Origin: Galbula dea
Taxonomy: Eukaryota; Chordata; Aves; Piciformes; Galbulidae
Assembly (NCBI GenBank): GCA_013399015.1
Contig: VWZX01001140.1
Coordinates: 17,541 to 81,540 of the forward strand
Reading direction: 5' to 3'
Length of the DNA: 64,000 nucleotides
Shown: one piece after another, positions 12,803-25,848 of the stretch
Numbering within the stretch: the stretch's first letter is position 1
Layout: the number at the start of each line of letters is the position of its first letter
Made by a program: the position numbers and the translations under genes
Notes under the pieces: generated by a model
The model's input: only the letters and a program-made list of their open reading frames with translations
Database searches by the model: none
Told to the model about the DNA's origin: nothing

Positions 12803-13086
12803 TGAGACCACGGGAGAAGTAACTTCAAAGTAAGAATGGTCTCGCATTCACAAGAATGTATCAGGAAGAAACATCAGAGTGACCTGTGAATGCTTAAGTA
12901 TGGCCTGTCGGGATAAGGACACAGAATTAGGGTGTAACAAAACAGCCTGAAGCCAGTCTGTAACTTTTTTGTATTTGCGTGATTGTTTTGTGGTTGCATC
13001 AGCTATTTGGTAGAGTATATAAACACTGGTTTTGTTCTAACAAAATGTCTTCAATCTCACATCAGAGTCCATGTCTCAATATGCCA
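12803..13086 (+). mobile_element. Solo LTR nested in a CR1
   Basis: A sequence unrelated to CR1 sits between two CR1 parts. It begins TGAGACCACGGGAGAA, contains a TATA-like AGAGTATATAAACACTGG at about 13012 and ends near CAATATGCCA. Its beginning and end resemble those of the LTR at 24987-25553 (TGAGACCATAGGAGAA... CAATACGCCA), while the interior differs. No clear target duplication could be read. No proviral genes are present. Confidence 0.72.
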
Positions 13087-13530
13087 CACTCTACCACCAA
13101 GGTCAGAAACACAGGCCTGTAGTCACCCAGATCTTCCTTCTGGCCCTTCTTGTAGACACACATTTTGTTTGCTAACTTCCAGTCAAGTTCTACTTTGGCT
13201 TTCTCCCTTCTAATTTTCTCCTTGCATAACCTCTCAACATCCTCATAGTCCTCTGGAGTTGCCTCTACCTTCTTCCAAAGCTCATAAGCTCTCTTTTTTT
13301 CTTGAGTTCCAGCCAAAGCCTCTGTTCAGCCAGGCTGGTCTTTTTCCTTCTTGGCCTGTCTTTCAGCACATGGGGATGTGTTTTTAAGATTTCCTTCTTG
13401 AAGTATATCTAGCTTTTCTGGACTCCTCTGCCCTTCAAGACCCCATGCCAAGGGACTCTCTCAACCACTCTCTTTCTAAAGAGGCCAACATCTGCCTTTG
13501 GAAGTTCATTATTCTAGGTGTGCATTTTGG
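13087..13530 (-). repeat. CR1 LINE, right part, internally deleted
   Basis: Continues the CR1 after the LTR. The minus strand gives LANKMCVYKKGQKEDLGDYR, the ..ANVVPIFKKGKKEDPGNYRP.. block of the reverse transcriptase. Directly before it lies QEKKRAYELWKKVEATPEDY and EDVERLCKEKIRREKAK from much further upstream in ORF2. Several hundred bases between these blocks are therefore missing. The upstream flank reaches the conserved CCTCTGTTCAGCCAGGCTGG region. Confidence 0.88.
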
Positions 13531-15889
13531 AAGTCCAACCAGGAAAGAAAGTGTGAAAGTATGGAGCCTACAGGAGACTAATAACAACTGAAGACTACAT
13601 AGAGCATCTTGTGGCATTTAGATCACTAGATCCTCAAATAAATGAATCATACCATCTTTTCTCTAAAAGTTCAAAGCCTCAGACACTTCCCCTTCTATAG
13701 GACAACAGTAGTGAAGCAAATAATCAAACTCTTTTCCTATTTAAAAATAGCTAATTCAATCTTTTATTGCTACATTAAAAGAAAACAAGCTTCTAACACA
13801 TAAAAAACTCCTGCTGATGCTCCTGTGCAGAGTCAGCAGAAAAGAACAGGCAGGGGATTACAAAACTAGTGAGAAATAACATAGATCACAGTACCAGGAT
13901 GCATGTTACAAAAATGGTTACAAAATTAATTCCTGAATGAACAAAAAGCAAGAGTGACTTTGCGTTCACCAGACCAGAACAGCATGTTCTTGTGGTCTCA
14001 AGACACCATGCATTTACAGCTTGAAGGAACAAGTTACTTAAAATTAATAGAAACTTTAGAAACTTAATTTCTCCCTTCTCCTACACACAGAATATAAAAA
14101 GATTCTGGTGGAGAAGCAGTGCTCTGGGATATGACCTGTATTCTACCAGGAAAGAATTTTTAAGGAGGCTTCCTGCAGAAATGTGCAGTCATAGGACCGT
14201 AAGTCACATATCCACTGCTCCTTTCTAAATTATGTCACAACAGACTGAACATTCTCAGTCCAAAAGTCGGCAAACACAGAATGCAATAATTAGGTAGTGT
14301 AGCATATAAATAATAATGTATATCCTATGTTTTTAATATAAAATATTCATACAAAATATAACACTACCAAACACTGCATTTTATTACTCCATCAGGGACC
14401 AGACCTGTTGTTCCTACACAAATCAAAAAGTACACAAACGCTTTAAGTTAAGTGAATCACAATGGAATGCAGAACCAATAAATATTGTAAGGTCATACTG
14501 ATATTACCCTAGTATGTTTGAATATTATGATTTTTACCTCAACTGTAACCACAGCCTATTCATTGCCATTGGGATAGAGAGGCCAAAGAAAACCTGAAGT
14601 TGTGGTGGGATTTGTAGAACTATGCAGATCTGAAGCCACTGTAACTGGCTTGGACACTGACAGTGTCCTCTTCAGAGGATCAATTTTCAGATTACAACTC
14701 TATTTAAATGAGTTTGCTGGAATTATATTGGAAATATAATATATTAATACAGTTATATAAAATATTATATAATCCAATAAATTACAATAGAACCTGGTAC
14801 TTTAGTTTTAAGTTTTAGATAAAAGCTAACAAGTTTTGTTCAAATGAAATTTCATGGCTGCTTGCACAGAATTATTACTTGAGGGTTTTTAAAGTTCATA
14901 TATCTAAAGAGATAAACATGATTTCAGCTTAATAGAAATTGAAGTGAGTATTAATGGAAATGGCAGTTGTGACAAATATCATTGAAATATTCGGGTCACA
15001 CTATAAATTGTATTTTCTGATGCTAACCCTCATCTTGTAACCTTCATATTGGGCTAACAGTCATGTGACACTGAAAACCAAACTGTTTTCCAAATGCAAG
15101 CATCTGCCAGAAAATGACACAACCTAAAAAACCCCTGTTTTTTCAACGTCAGTGCCACTGAAATTTCTTACCAGACTTTCTATAATTCAATACAGTCCTT
15201 ATCTTCTATTAATACAAAAAGCTGAGACACAAGAAAGAAGCAGGTTGAGACTTCATTATTCAAAAATGCAGAAAAAGAATAGGGTAACAAGCTTTCAAAG
15301 GAGAAAATTCTTTTCCACCTTCACTGTCAGACATTCTTTCCTGTTTTCAGGGTATTCACCAAAACCAAGGCATTTTCACACAAGAGGTATCAAACTAAGA
15401 AATAATTTTTCCCACAGATTTTATTTCACTGGGACACAGGTGTTCTGAGGTGTTTTTGAGGTAAATTAATCCCCGAGCTAAAAATGTTTTTAATTTTCTC
15501 ATCAGCATGTGGTGTTCTAAAGATTCAACAGCTGAGGGAAGACAGAAGTACATCTTCTGGGTTTACATTTCATAAGGAATCAAGATTGTGGTAGTGGTCT
15601 CATGTTCTAAAGATCAGTTGAACAGTCCATGACTTGAATCATTTGGAGTTTAGTATCATCCAACTTCAAGAGAGGTCACCTAGCAGATCAGATTTGCCAG
15701 AGGAGCTTGGCAGCTAAAGGATCCAGCCAGGGGACTGTGCTTCTGAGAGCAGAAAGAGCATGACTCTAGCACAGGGAGGGAGAAGCTGGAGGTGGCTGCA
15801 GCCCAGCTTCCAGCCCCCACAGCGGGAGTGGTGTGTCTGAGCTCGGACTCATCATAGTGGGCAGGACTGGCACTGAAGGCGGTCACAGC

Positions 15890-17219
15890 CACTCATTTAA
15901 CAGGTAGCCCCTGGGAGCATGAGCGACCCGGAGTGGGCAAACAGGAGGAGGTGCAACAGTTTGCGCATCAGTTTGCACAGGCAGGGCATGCAGGGAGAAA
16001 GTGCAGGGAGGTTTGTTAACCCTAAAATGGTTTTTACATGCTGCAATGGCTGTGCTGAGGCTGAAACTCAAGAGTGGCTGCAACCTTCCCAAGTTGGTTC
16101 ATCCATCCAAACAGACCTCTCAAGGGTACAAAATAGCTACCCAGACCCTCAGCTGTGGGGAACTCCAGAACCTAGTTGTTCCCCTAGGGCCTCAAGACAA
16201 AGGTGTGTGCCATGACTGCAAGTGTGCCCAGCTGGATAAGTGAGCAGCTTGCGATGCTGTGTGAGGATCTCAACAGGAAGTATTGCATTTGAGAATCCGA
16301 GAGATTGATGCATGCTATTATGCACTGACAAGGGCTGAGTGACAGCCCCTCCTTGGTTCCTTGCAGGGGGAAGGTGACTTAGTCTCTAACCCTGAGCTGA
16401 CTGGTCCAGCAGATCTATGAGATAAGGAAGACTGGACTCCTCTCTGCTTGGAACAGAAGGAGTCGTCTCCCCCACACTACTAATGTGCCCCTGAGCAACA
16501 AATATGACTTTCCTAGGCATGAATACAGTCCAGGAGATGCAATTATCGAGAACAGCCCTGTGGAGAAGGAGCTGGGGGGTCATGGTGGATGAAAAGCTGG
16601 ATATGAGCCAGCAATGTGCATTTGCAGCCCAGAAAGCCAACTGCATCCTGGGCTGCATCAGAAAAGGATTGTCCAGCAGGTCAAGAGAGGTAATTCAGCC
16701 CCTCTTCTCTGCCCTCACGAGACCCGCCTGGAGTACTGCATCCAGTTCTGGGGTCCTCAGCATAAGAAAGATGTGGACCTTTTAGAGTGTGTCCAGAGGA
16801 GGGCCATGAAGATGATCTGAGGGCTGGAGCACCTCCCCTATGAGGACACGCTGAGAGAGTTGGGATTCTTCAGCCTGTAGAAGAGAGGGCAGTCTTCCAA
16901 TACCTACGAAAGTGAGGGAGAGGGACTTTTTACCAGAGTAGAAAAAAACAGGGCAAGGGGCAATGGCTTCAAACTGAAGGAGGGAAGATTTAGATTAGAT
17001 CTTAGGAAAAAAGTTTTTACTCAGAGGGTGGTGAAGCACTGGAACAAGTTGCCCAGAGCAGCTGTGGATGCCCCATTCCTGGCAGTGTTCAAGACTAGAC
17101 TGGATGTAGCCCTCAGCAAGCTGGTATAGTGTATGGTGTCCCTGCCCATGTGACAGGGGATTGGAGCTACATGATCTTTAAGGTCCCTTCCAACCCAGGC
17201 CAGTTTACAAATCTATGAA
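15890..17219 (+). repeat. CR1-like LINE with ORF1 joined to ORF2 tail
   Basis: The 5' part encodes an ORF1-like N-terminus (MVFTCCNGCAEAETQEWLQP, then a SSIQTDLSRVQNSYPDP-like block), later CKCAQLDK and, after stops, VPLSNKYD. From about 16504 the 3' end of ORF2 follows (WGVMVDEKLDMSQQCAFAAQ, EVIQPLFSALTR), and the element ends with CCTTCCAACCCAGG and a degenerate terminus at 17219. The whole catalytic part of ORF2 is absent, so this is an internally deleted, non-autonomous copy. GC-rich sequence at 15670-15890 may be its 5' leader. Confidence 0.75.
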
Positions 17220-18084
17220 CCCAGGTGATCCCACAACAACTATGCATTACCAATAAGAAAAGACTGCATCAAAACATGACAACAGTTCAAAGGTAAACAA
17301 GATTCAAATTAGATGAGACTATCAACAGTACCATCAAGAAAAAGGCTTCAAGAAAGCTACGGCACAAAATTGTCTATTATCTTCTTGGTACTCTTAGCAG
17401 TTTACTTACTGAGATTCTCATTTATATAATATTTTCTATAATCCTAGTGTGCTTGTACACATTTGACTCTTCAAAAAAAAAATCCACAACCTTCCCATAC
17501 AGTATGAATATGTAAAAACTATGAATGTCTTTCATTTGTTACATGACTCTTCAAACACTCTTCAATCCAGCCTTCAAAGTAGCTTTTAAAAACTTGCTTA
17601 ACCAATAACATAGTTCTGAATGCGAACTCACAACCACAATGAATTCTTAGTGAAGAAGTAGGAAAAAAAAAACCCCCACACACTAAAAAATAATAAAAAT
17701 CCCAAAATGTTCTTCAGACAGCCTGCAGACAAGAGCATCGCAGAGGTGGAAGTATGGATTTGAGGACCACTGAACTTTAAATTTTTCCCATATATCACAA
17801 TTACAGGAACATCTGTGCTAAATATCTTCATACCACACTAATGTGAAAACTCAAGAAGTGTTCAAAAGCTCATTCTTATTTCTGTAAGAAGCAGCAACTA
17901 AATCTAGGACTTCTGTCTAAAAATAGGACTTAAGAGTTAAACATGTTGCAGTAGTTAACACCTTTCTTCTACAAACCCAAATTCCCAATTACTATTGTAA
18001 CAAAGGCTTGCAATACTTGCAGGTAAAATTGAAACAATCTATCCTAATTTTTAGATCACTTTCCTTTAATCAAAACAGTTCCGT

Positions 18085-18153
18085 TGATGAGTTGGACTAC
18101 ATGATCCTAGTGGGTCCCTTCCAACTCTGGCGGTTCTGTGATTCTGTGATTCT
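18085..18153 (+). repeat. CR1 3' tail fragment
   Basis: A 70-nt remnant, GATGAGTTGGACTACATGAT to TTCTGTGATTCTGTGATTCT, comprising only the CR1 3' UTR and its terminal octamer repeats. Confidence 0.9.
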
Positions 18154-19536
18154 CCTCAAAATACGAGGCATAAAATAGCTTTCTTTTACCACAAAACCAC
18201 CCTCATTTCAGTTGTGTGTAGAAAAAGTGCAATAATAAGAGTACAAAGACAGACAGATTTGCAAAGCACAGAACAGGAAAAACATTTAGAGCATAAGAGA
18301 GGAAGAACAGTAAACACTAGGAAGAACAAAAAAGGATAAAATAACCAAATAATAAAATAAGAGGGAAAAGATACCATTAGCTTCTGGGTAAAAGTTCCCC
18401 ATTTTTTTCCCTTAGGTCCAAAAATTAAAAAGACATTTAGAATTTATATTCAGAAGTATGGTTAAATGCTTAAGCAGTTTTTAGGCTTTTTATGATGGTT
18501 ACGGTTTTATCTCAATTTAAATTTAATTCAACCGCTAGCACTTGATTTCTAAAATAATGCTATTTTATGGCACATTTTTCTTTCAAGTCCCATTCTCATT
18601 GACTGCTCAACACAAGTCACTCTACTGCTGAGTATTAGTCCATGGCCTGCCAGGGATACCCTGATCTTAATCTCCTGAGATTAAATTTAAACTGAGATTA
18701 AGTATCTGAAGAGGCAGCATAAACCATCCCATCAAGATAGCAAGCACATATGAACCACCTGCCAAGCAAATGCATTCTTCCATAGGGATGCATAATAAAG
18801 TGAATCATGAAGAAAAGCAGGTAACTGTTATTTGCTTTGGGGCTGCAGCCAAGAGACCTGTACTACATTCTCTGGTAGTAGTGGTCACTACCTGTCATGA
18901 ATTATGAACCAGGTGTGAAGAAATAGGGATTTCACAGATCTTCAGCCAGTACAGAACTGTAATGGTTCACAGTGGCTCTCCTTTTCTAGAATTCCTAGCA
19001 TACCCTGTAGTTATACCAAACCACATATATAACTCAACTCCTTTACCTCTGGAAAAAATGTGGATGATTTTAAAAATAAAGTCAAAGAAAACAGAGGGAT
19101 CTTCACTACTTCCCACACATACTCGTAACTTTACTTTTTGTTTATGTAGCTTTAGAATTGTTTATAGTTACTAAAATATTTATCCAATATTTAAACCATA
19201 AACGGACTATGGCCTCAGATCTAGATGTTAGTTAGCAGCCTCAAATTTTCAAGACATAAAATGACCTGAAGTGTTAGAAGAATGCTAACTATTCCTATAT
19301 TCAGATAGGCAGTTAGAAAGATTACAGTCTCCTGTGCTCTTCAGAAGAGAATCTAAATATCATCAATGGACATTAAACCCTGCATTACAGGATTTTTTTT
19401 CCTTCATCCTAATGCAAAACTACACAGAGGAGCTGAAAGCATCTTAAAACATCTGTTCATTCACTTCAGTGATATTCTCTCACCACACTCTTGATATGGT
19501 AAAAGCCTTGATGGAAAAGCACGTGAGGCCACCATT

Positions 19537-20965
19537 CACAGAATCACAGAAAATCACAATGTTAGGAGTTGAAAGGGACCTCGAAAGATCAGCTAGTCCA
19601 ACCCCCCTGCCACAACAGGATTCCCTACACCACATCACACAGCGTGTCCAGATGAGTTTTGAACACCTCCAAAGAAGGAGACTCCACAACCTCTCTGGGC
19701 AGTCTGTTCCAGTGCTCTGGCACCCCCACTGGGAAAAAATTTGTACATGTATTCACATGGAACCTCCTATGCTTCAACTAACAACCACAGGCCCTTGTCT
19801 TGTCACTGGGCCTCACCGAGAAGAGCCTGACCTCATCCTCCTGACACTCACCCTTCACATACTTAAAACCACAGATGAGGTCACCCCTTAGTCTCCTCTT
19901 CTCCAAGCTAGAGACCCAGCTCCCTCAGCCTTTCCTCAGAAGGAAGATGTTCCACTCCCTTCATCATCTTTGTGGCTCTGTGCTGGACTCTTTCAAGCAG
20001 TTCCCTATCCTTTGTCAACTGAGGGGCACAGAACCGGACACAAGATTCCAGATGTGGCCTCACCAGGGTACAATAAAAGGGGAGAAGAACCTTCCTCCAC
20101 CTTCTAATACACCCCAGAATCCCATTGGCTCTGTTGGCCACAAGAGCACACTGCTGGCTCATGGTCATCATTCCATCTACCAGGACCCCCAGATCCCTCT
20201 CCCCTTCACTGCTCTCCAACAGCTCAGTCCCCAACCTATAGTCATACATGGGGTTGGTCTTTCCCAGGGGCAAGACTCAACACTTGGCCTTGTTGAGTGT
20301 CATTCAATTTCTCCCTGCCCAACTCTCCAGCCTCTCTAAGTCAGGCTGAATGGCAGCACAACCCNTTGTAATAAGCCTCCTTTCCTCCACATATTTTGAG
20401 ATGGTGGCAAGAACAAGCTGTTCCATCACCTTTACAGGGATGGAGGTAAGGCTGAAGGGCCTATAGTTACCCATGTCCTCCTTCTTGCCCTTTTTGAAGA
20501 TTGGGATGACACTGGCCTTCCTCCAGTCTCCAGGCACCTCTCCTAGATTACGGAGAGTGGCCTAGCAATGACCTCTGCCATCTCCCTCAGCACTTGTGGG
20601 TGCATCCCATCTGGGCCCATGGACTTGCAGATGTTCAGTTTGCTCAACTGATCTCTGACCCAAGCCTCTTCAACTGAGGTAAAAACTTCCTTCCTCCAGA
20701 CTTCCTCTGTGGTCTTGAAGGTCTGGGACTCCTCGGAGCTGGCCTTAGTAGTAAAGGCCGAGGCAAAGGCGGCATTCAGTAACTTCGTCTTCTCTGTATC
20801 TTCAGTCACCAGGGCACTCACTTCATTCAGCAGAGTGCCCAAACTTCCTCTAGACTTCCTTTTGCCTCCAACATGCTTGAAAAAGCTTTTGTTGTTGTCC
20901 TTGATGTCCCTCGCCAGGTTTAATTCTAAGAACGCCTTAGCTTTCCTTGTCACTCTAACATGGGG
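19537..20965 (-). repeat. Long CR1 LINE, minus orientation, with an N
   Basis: Begins at the CR1 terminus (CACAGAATCACAGAAAATCA on plus). Minus-strand coding blocks include DLGVLVDGMMTMSQQCALVA and AIQPDLERLESWAGRN right of it; on the other side of the N (20365) are SVIPIFKKGKKEDMGNYRP and SLTSIPVKVMEQLV, and further upstream ELNLARDIKDNNKSFFKHVG. About 100 or more codons expected between EERRLIT and GCAAIQPDLERL, including the catalytic YADD-type motif, are missing at the N. The missing part is either unassembled or deleted. Confidence 0.93.
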
Positions 20966-21326
20966 ATAAAAATTAAATATTTAAGGCAGCACTAAACACC
21001 GCTGAGCCATCCTAAGTTGCCACGAGACATCGGGTTCCATCATAGATAACCATTTACCTTTATACAATACACTAAGAATTCATAACTAAGATATTAAGAA
21101 CACACTACAAGAGCAGGAAACATTTTAAAGCATTTAAGAAAAGATCAGAGATAACAGGACGCTTGAGGTCTTGAGGCTTAATTTCCACCATCTCGCATCA
21201 GCTATGCCAAATTCTAAGCACTTTAGATTGAGTAATACTTCAATAATTAATCCTGAAAGTGTAAGTTTGAGACATACTTCTTATGAGTACCTGTTTAAAA
21301 CTGTGTAATGAGCAAAGCCTGATATC

Positions 21327-21478
21327 ACAGAATCACAGAATGTTATGAAGGGACCTTGAAAGATCAGCTAGTCCAACTCCCCTGCCACAGAAGGATTCCC
21401 TAGACCAGCTCACACAGAAGTGTGTCCAGACGGGTTTTCAATATCTCCACAGAAGGAGACTCCCCAACCTCTCATATC
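21327..21478 (-). repeat. CR1 3' fragment, minus orientation
   Basis: Starts ATCACAGAATCACAGAATGT and runs through the AGTCCAACTCCCCTGCCACA and GAAGGAGACTCCCCAACCTC blocks. It closely resembles the first 150 nt of the copy at 19537, so both belong to one subfamily. Confidence 0.92.
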
Positions 21479-24400
21479 AATCTGAATCCACTATTTTTCA
21501 CCAGTCTTAACGGAACATCAAGAAAGTTTATTTTTGTAACTTGCAACTGTCTGAAACAAAACTGAGCAGCCTCAAGCATCACCTTTTTTTTTTTGCAAGA
21601 TTACAGCTCACAGCTCCATTTTGCTCTCTACAATGACCACTGCAACTTCTGATCAAGTCAGGTGTTTTTAGAAGACACTCTTGAGTGGGCACACACATTT
21701 GTTGGTGGACGCATATTCAAAGGACAGCTGAAGTAGTCACTACTTCTTGTGATCCTCATCTCACAGAAACAGGTAAGGCTGAACAGCTTGAAAACCAGTT
21801 CCTGAAGTGCTACACTGCAACCCAAAGCATTCATGGAAGCCAACAACAACATTATTTTACAAATCTTCATGTACTAGGCTGCAAGCTGTAATGGTTCAGG
21901 AGTTAATCACAAACAACTTGACAATCCCCACAATTACTGCAACAAGGGCAAAACATTGAAGGTGGAATGCATTGCAGTGTTATCTGCAATCAAGTGTGTT
22001 CCTTTCCAGAAATCTGCTGAAATTGCTCTTCCCAGTTAGTCCCAAGTAGGTATTTTCAGCCCAGAATGTGTCTTACTCTCATTTCAGTTAATAAATGTTA
22101 AAATTGAACACAGTTCAAACGGGAAAAACGTTATTCTGAAACTGCTGTTCACATGTAACTACTTCAAAAACACCCTGATAACCCAAGAACATTTTTCCTC
22201 ACAGCGTTCATCATCAAAATTTAAAATTTTACCCTTCTAAGAAGCTAAACATAGGCATATAAAGCTAAGTATTTTTGTTTAATGGATACTTTGATCAAAG
22301 TTTTGTAGCAATTTTAGGCATATTGCTCAAAAAAGGATTTTTCTCCATAGCTAGTTAAGTATTCAAAATTTTTCTTTAGGTTTTCTAAACACGTGAAAAA
22401 TCAGTTCAAAACCATGCATCATTACTTGTTGGGAATTAACTCAACTTGAACAAAAGCAGCATACACTCTCAAAAAGTAAAGTAAATTTTAGCAAATAAAA
22501 ATGCAAATATGCATTTTAGCAGCCTTGAATTTATTAATCTGATAGGTTTAATTTCCATTTTCCTGCATCAGCTTTATTTATAAAGTGTCGTGCCCTGTAA
22601 AGATGCTGTTATTTTCTATAGTCAAGCACCCTCTTAACAAATCTTCTCATTAATATGTAAATTTAAAGTCAATCGGTCTTCTCCCTGACAGCACCATGAA
22701 TTCCTAGTGCACTGTATAATCGGCTTTGACTTGGCCTCCACTATTTATCATCAAAGATGTCAGTTAGAAAAATTATGGAAAATGCACTGCAATTGATATG
22801 ACTGCAATCTACTTTGTCAACACTTAATTGTTCTTCAAATCATACATTTACATATAAACAGCATAAATACCGATCCATAATGATGCAAGTAAACCAAATT
22901 AAAAATCTCTCCTACTGCACAAGGTGCTCTGTTGTATCAGTTCATTTAAGAACCTATTGACAAAGGTATGCATTCCAACTAGCCCCAGAAAAATTTTTTT
23001 GCTAATTTAATTGCTGAATAGGTAAAGAAACTAAATTTTGCACTGAAGCTCATGAAATTGGAAAGAAAGTGTTATTAATCCTATCCCACTGGCGATACAA
23101 GCTCTTAAACAAACCTGCTACATTCCTAGAGCAGAAGCCACAGCAAAAACTGTCATCCATCTGGTTTCAGTGAAAAAAGTACATTAGAGTCTTAAAGAAA
23201 TCTAATCCCATCAAGACTTCCAATCTCCTAGTCCAAAACAGCAGGTCATCCTCTTCTTCCACTCTTCTTTTGTCTAATCACAGACTAAAACTATTCAAAA
23301 CGAACTGTGAAACTGTAGTTTTACACAAAGCAAATTATCAATTTTGATTCTTTCTAACGGTCAAAGAGAAGAATACAAGTTAGTTTCTTTCAATAAGCAA
23401 TGTGCAATAAACACTGCTTCAAGCACATTAGGAGAATATGTTACTTGTGTATCATTATCTAATAATACTTTCCTTATTTATAACCATTTTCTGGAAAGAT
23501 GTGTTCTTACAAACAATTTAATTTTCAGGTGAAATGCAAAAGGGTGTTCCAGAAACCAACTGGTAGTGAAATGATTGTACTTCAGGCATTTTTGCTATGT
23601 TTCTAGTTTTCTAATCATTACAATCCCTGCTTATTTAAGAAGTGAATAGAATTGTAAATTAAATCAGGTTGAAATTAGCTGTTTGTCTAAAAGAATCCCA
23701 CTATAACTATTTTCACACAATAAATTATATATAGATTAACAAAGAATGCCACTACATATAAGTCTGATCCCCAGGCAAAGGGTACTAAAAGACATAGCTG
23801 GAAGGAACTCTGTGATAGCTGGTGTCATCCTGTATTCCAACGCTGAAAAAAAAGAGAAACTTTTGAAAAATTTAATATGCTAATTACACTCTATACTAAA
23901 CTGCTCTGAAATAACAATGTCTGAAGCATTAAGACACATTAGCTGAGCTATGGTAGAAGTACCTCAGTATAACGAAATCAGAGAAACAAAAAAATTAAAA
24001 AAAACAAAATCAAATAATGCATCCTTCTCTAAGGTTCTGGGATCACCTTATATTCATTACAAGTAGGTACCCCGATCATCCTCTTATGTCACTGTACAAT
24101 GTCCATCTCCAAATACTGCTGTAAACCAGTAGTTTTACGTATCAATGAATATGTACCTGTTTAAACATGAATTACTTTAAAATTAAATGGTAAAACTCAA
24201 CAGTATTAACACCTCCAAGCCTGTAACAAACATCAACAGTCACAGCTGTGGAGCAATTTTATACAGTTCTTTCCAGAAGTACTCTGTCTTAATTTAAATT
24301 GTTACTCAGAGCAAATCTCTATTGAAACCAATGTTAATTGTTAATGTTAACAGCAACAGTTTCTCAAGCTGTCTACTTTTTTGTGGTTAGAATAAAGAAG

Positions 24401-24986
24401 ATTTGTATTTTGTATATCCATTTTAATAAATTTCAAGTAAAAGTATACTTGTATTTACATAATGTAAATGAAAAACCCATAGCATTTTTTATATTGCACA
24501 TTTCAAAAAGACATACTCATGTTTCTACACAGTCCCTCAAAAAAGCCTGGACAAGTAATGTAATGTTCACCATGCTGTGATACTGGGTATTTATATCTAC
24601 AAAGAAAGTAGATTCTACACAGCTTTAGAATACAATAGCAAACTTTTCTAGCTCTGACTCACATAAAATCCACTACAGCTAAGTTAATTTGCAGGGACAA
24701 AGCATGGCTTGGGATTCCATCACATATCAAAGGAGGACCATGTAGCCTTGGAAGGCTTACACTATTAACACCAAACATATCAATAATTTTGGCACATAAG
24801 CTTAAAAGAGAAAAAAGTTGTATCCGTGTTTGCTGCAGTGCGTACAAGGCCATGGTTAATTGCACCATTAAGCAGGTATTTTTATAAATAAAGTAGAAGG
24901 AAACACAGGGATCAAAGACACAAATTCTGTCTTCTCCATGGATAAAGAAAGGCCTTGGGACAGAAACACTGTCCTGCTTATTGACG

Positions 24987-25553
24987 TGAGACCATAGGAG
25001 AAAATATCAGCAAAGTAATATCAACAGAGAGACACATCGGTTGAGATGTGGACATGTGGGGACATGCAGTATGTCACTGCAGGCTGCAAAGGCCAGGCTG
25101 CTACAAAAGCAGAGGTCAGTTTCTCATAAGAAAGAAGTCAGATAGCCTGACAGAGATAGTAGGAGTCAGTTAGCAGAAGCTCTGCAGCTGCACACAAACG
25201 CCTTGACACCTTACACAGTCTTAGCATGCTATCCTCCGCACAGTTCACAGCGTCAGTCTTATCATATTTACAGGTCTTTGTAGGGCACTGTTTTTATCAC
25301 ATTTATAGTAGTTGTTTTTATCTATTAAGTGTTAGTTCTTAATTGGTCAGTATCCTTTGTACATGAAAGTGTCACTTGCTAATTCATCACTACACTGTGC
25401 GTCTGAAGGTGTTACTTACTGATTGGTCAGTGCCCTTTCTGTATGAAGGTAATTGGTCATTATCCTTTCTGTAAAACTATGAATTCTAACTTATGGGATA
25501 ATAAAATGATTCTGATTGCCATCAGTAACCGGGGTCCGTGCCTCAATACGCCA
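24987..25553 (+). mobile_element. Solo LTR of an endogenous retroviral element
   Basis: Begins about TGAGACCATAGGAGAA and ends CAATACGCCA. It contains an AATAAAA polyadenylation-type signal near 25500 (GGGATAATAAAATGAT) and a set of imperfect internal repeats around the ATTGGTCAGTRYCCTTTSTG motif (25340-25475). It is related over about 490 nt to 34199-34693. No proviral interior or genes adjoin it. A target duplication was not found, so the 5' border is approximate. Confidence 0.82.
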
Positions 25554-25848
25554 CCGTGTCTCATTATCTAAAAATAATAAGAACCATAGAAAAAGCACAT
25601 TCTCTGCTGCCCACAGGATGTGCCCAACATAAATCAGAACAGGTTATAGCCTAGGTGAATTCCTATGCTCTGAAGAACAATGGATGCCTTGTGCTAGTGA
25701 AGCCTTAGAAAGCTACAACTTACCCGTTTGGTTTCTGTTTTTAGGAAAGTCTGCATAAAAATGCACCTTAAAAGACAAAGCATATGCAACAATGGAAATA
25801 ATTCAGAATGGAAGGGCACAATAGTAATTTTAAAAGTCACAAACTTAC

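Larger units (their letters stand above)
10206..25848. other. AP3B1: AP3B1 intron 7, repeat-rich, 15.6 kb
   Basis: The largest complete intron in the window. In order it holds a CR1 split by an LTR (11671-13530), an internally deleted CR1 (about 15890-17219), a CR1 3' tail (18085-18153), a long CR1 broken by an N (19537-20965), a short CR1 (21327-21478) and a solo LTR (24987-25553). Gaps between these are AT-rich unique intron, including an AT dinucleotide-rich patch near 14725-14775. Confidence 0.85.

Noticed and set aside
15152..15448. 98-codon plus-strand ORF rich in Arg, Ser and Phe
   Set aside because: No recognised motif, no splice or promoter context, and it ends in AT-rich intron; probably chance.
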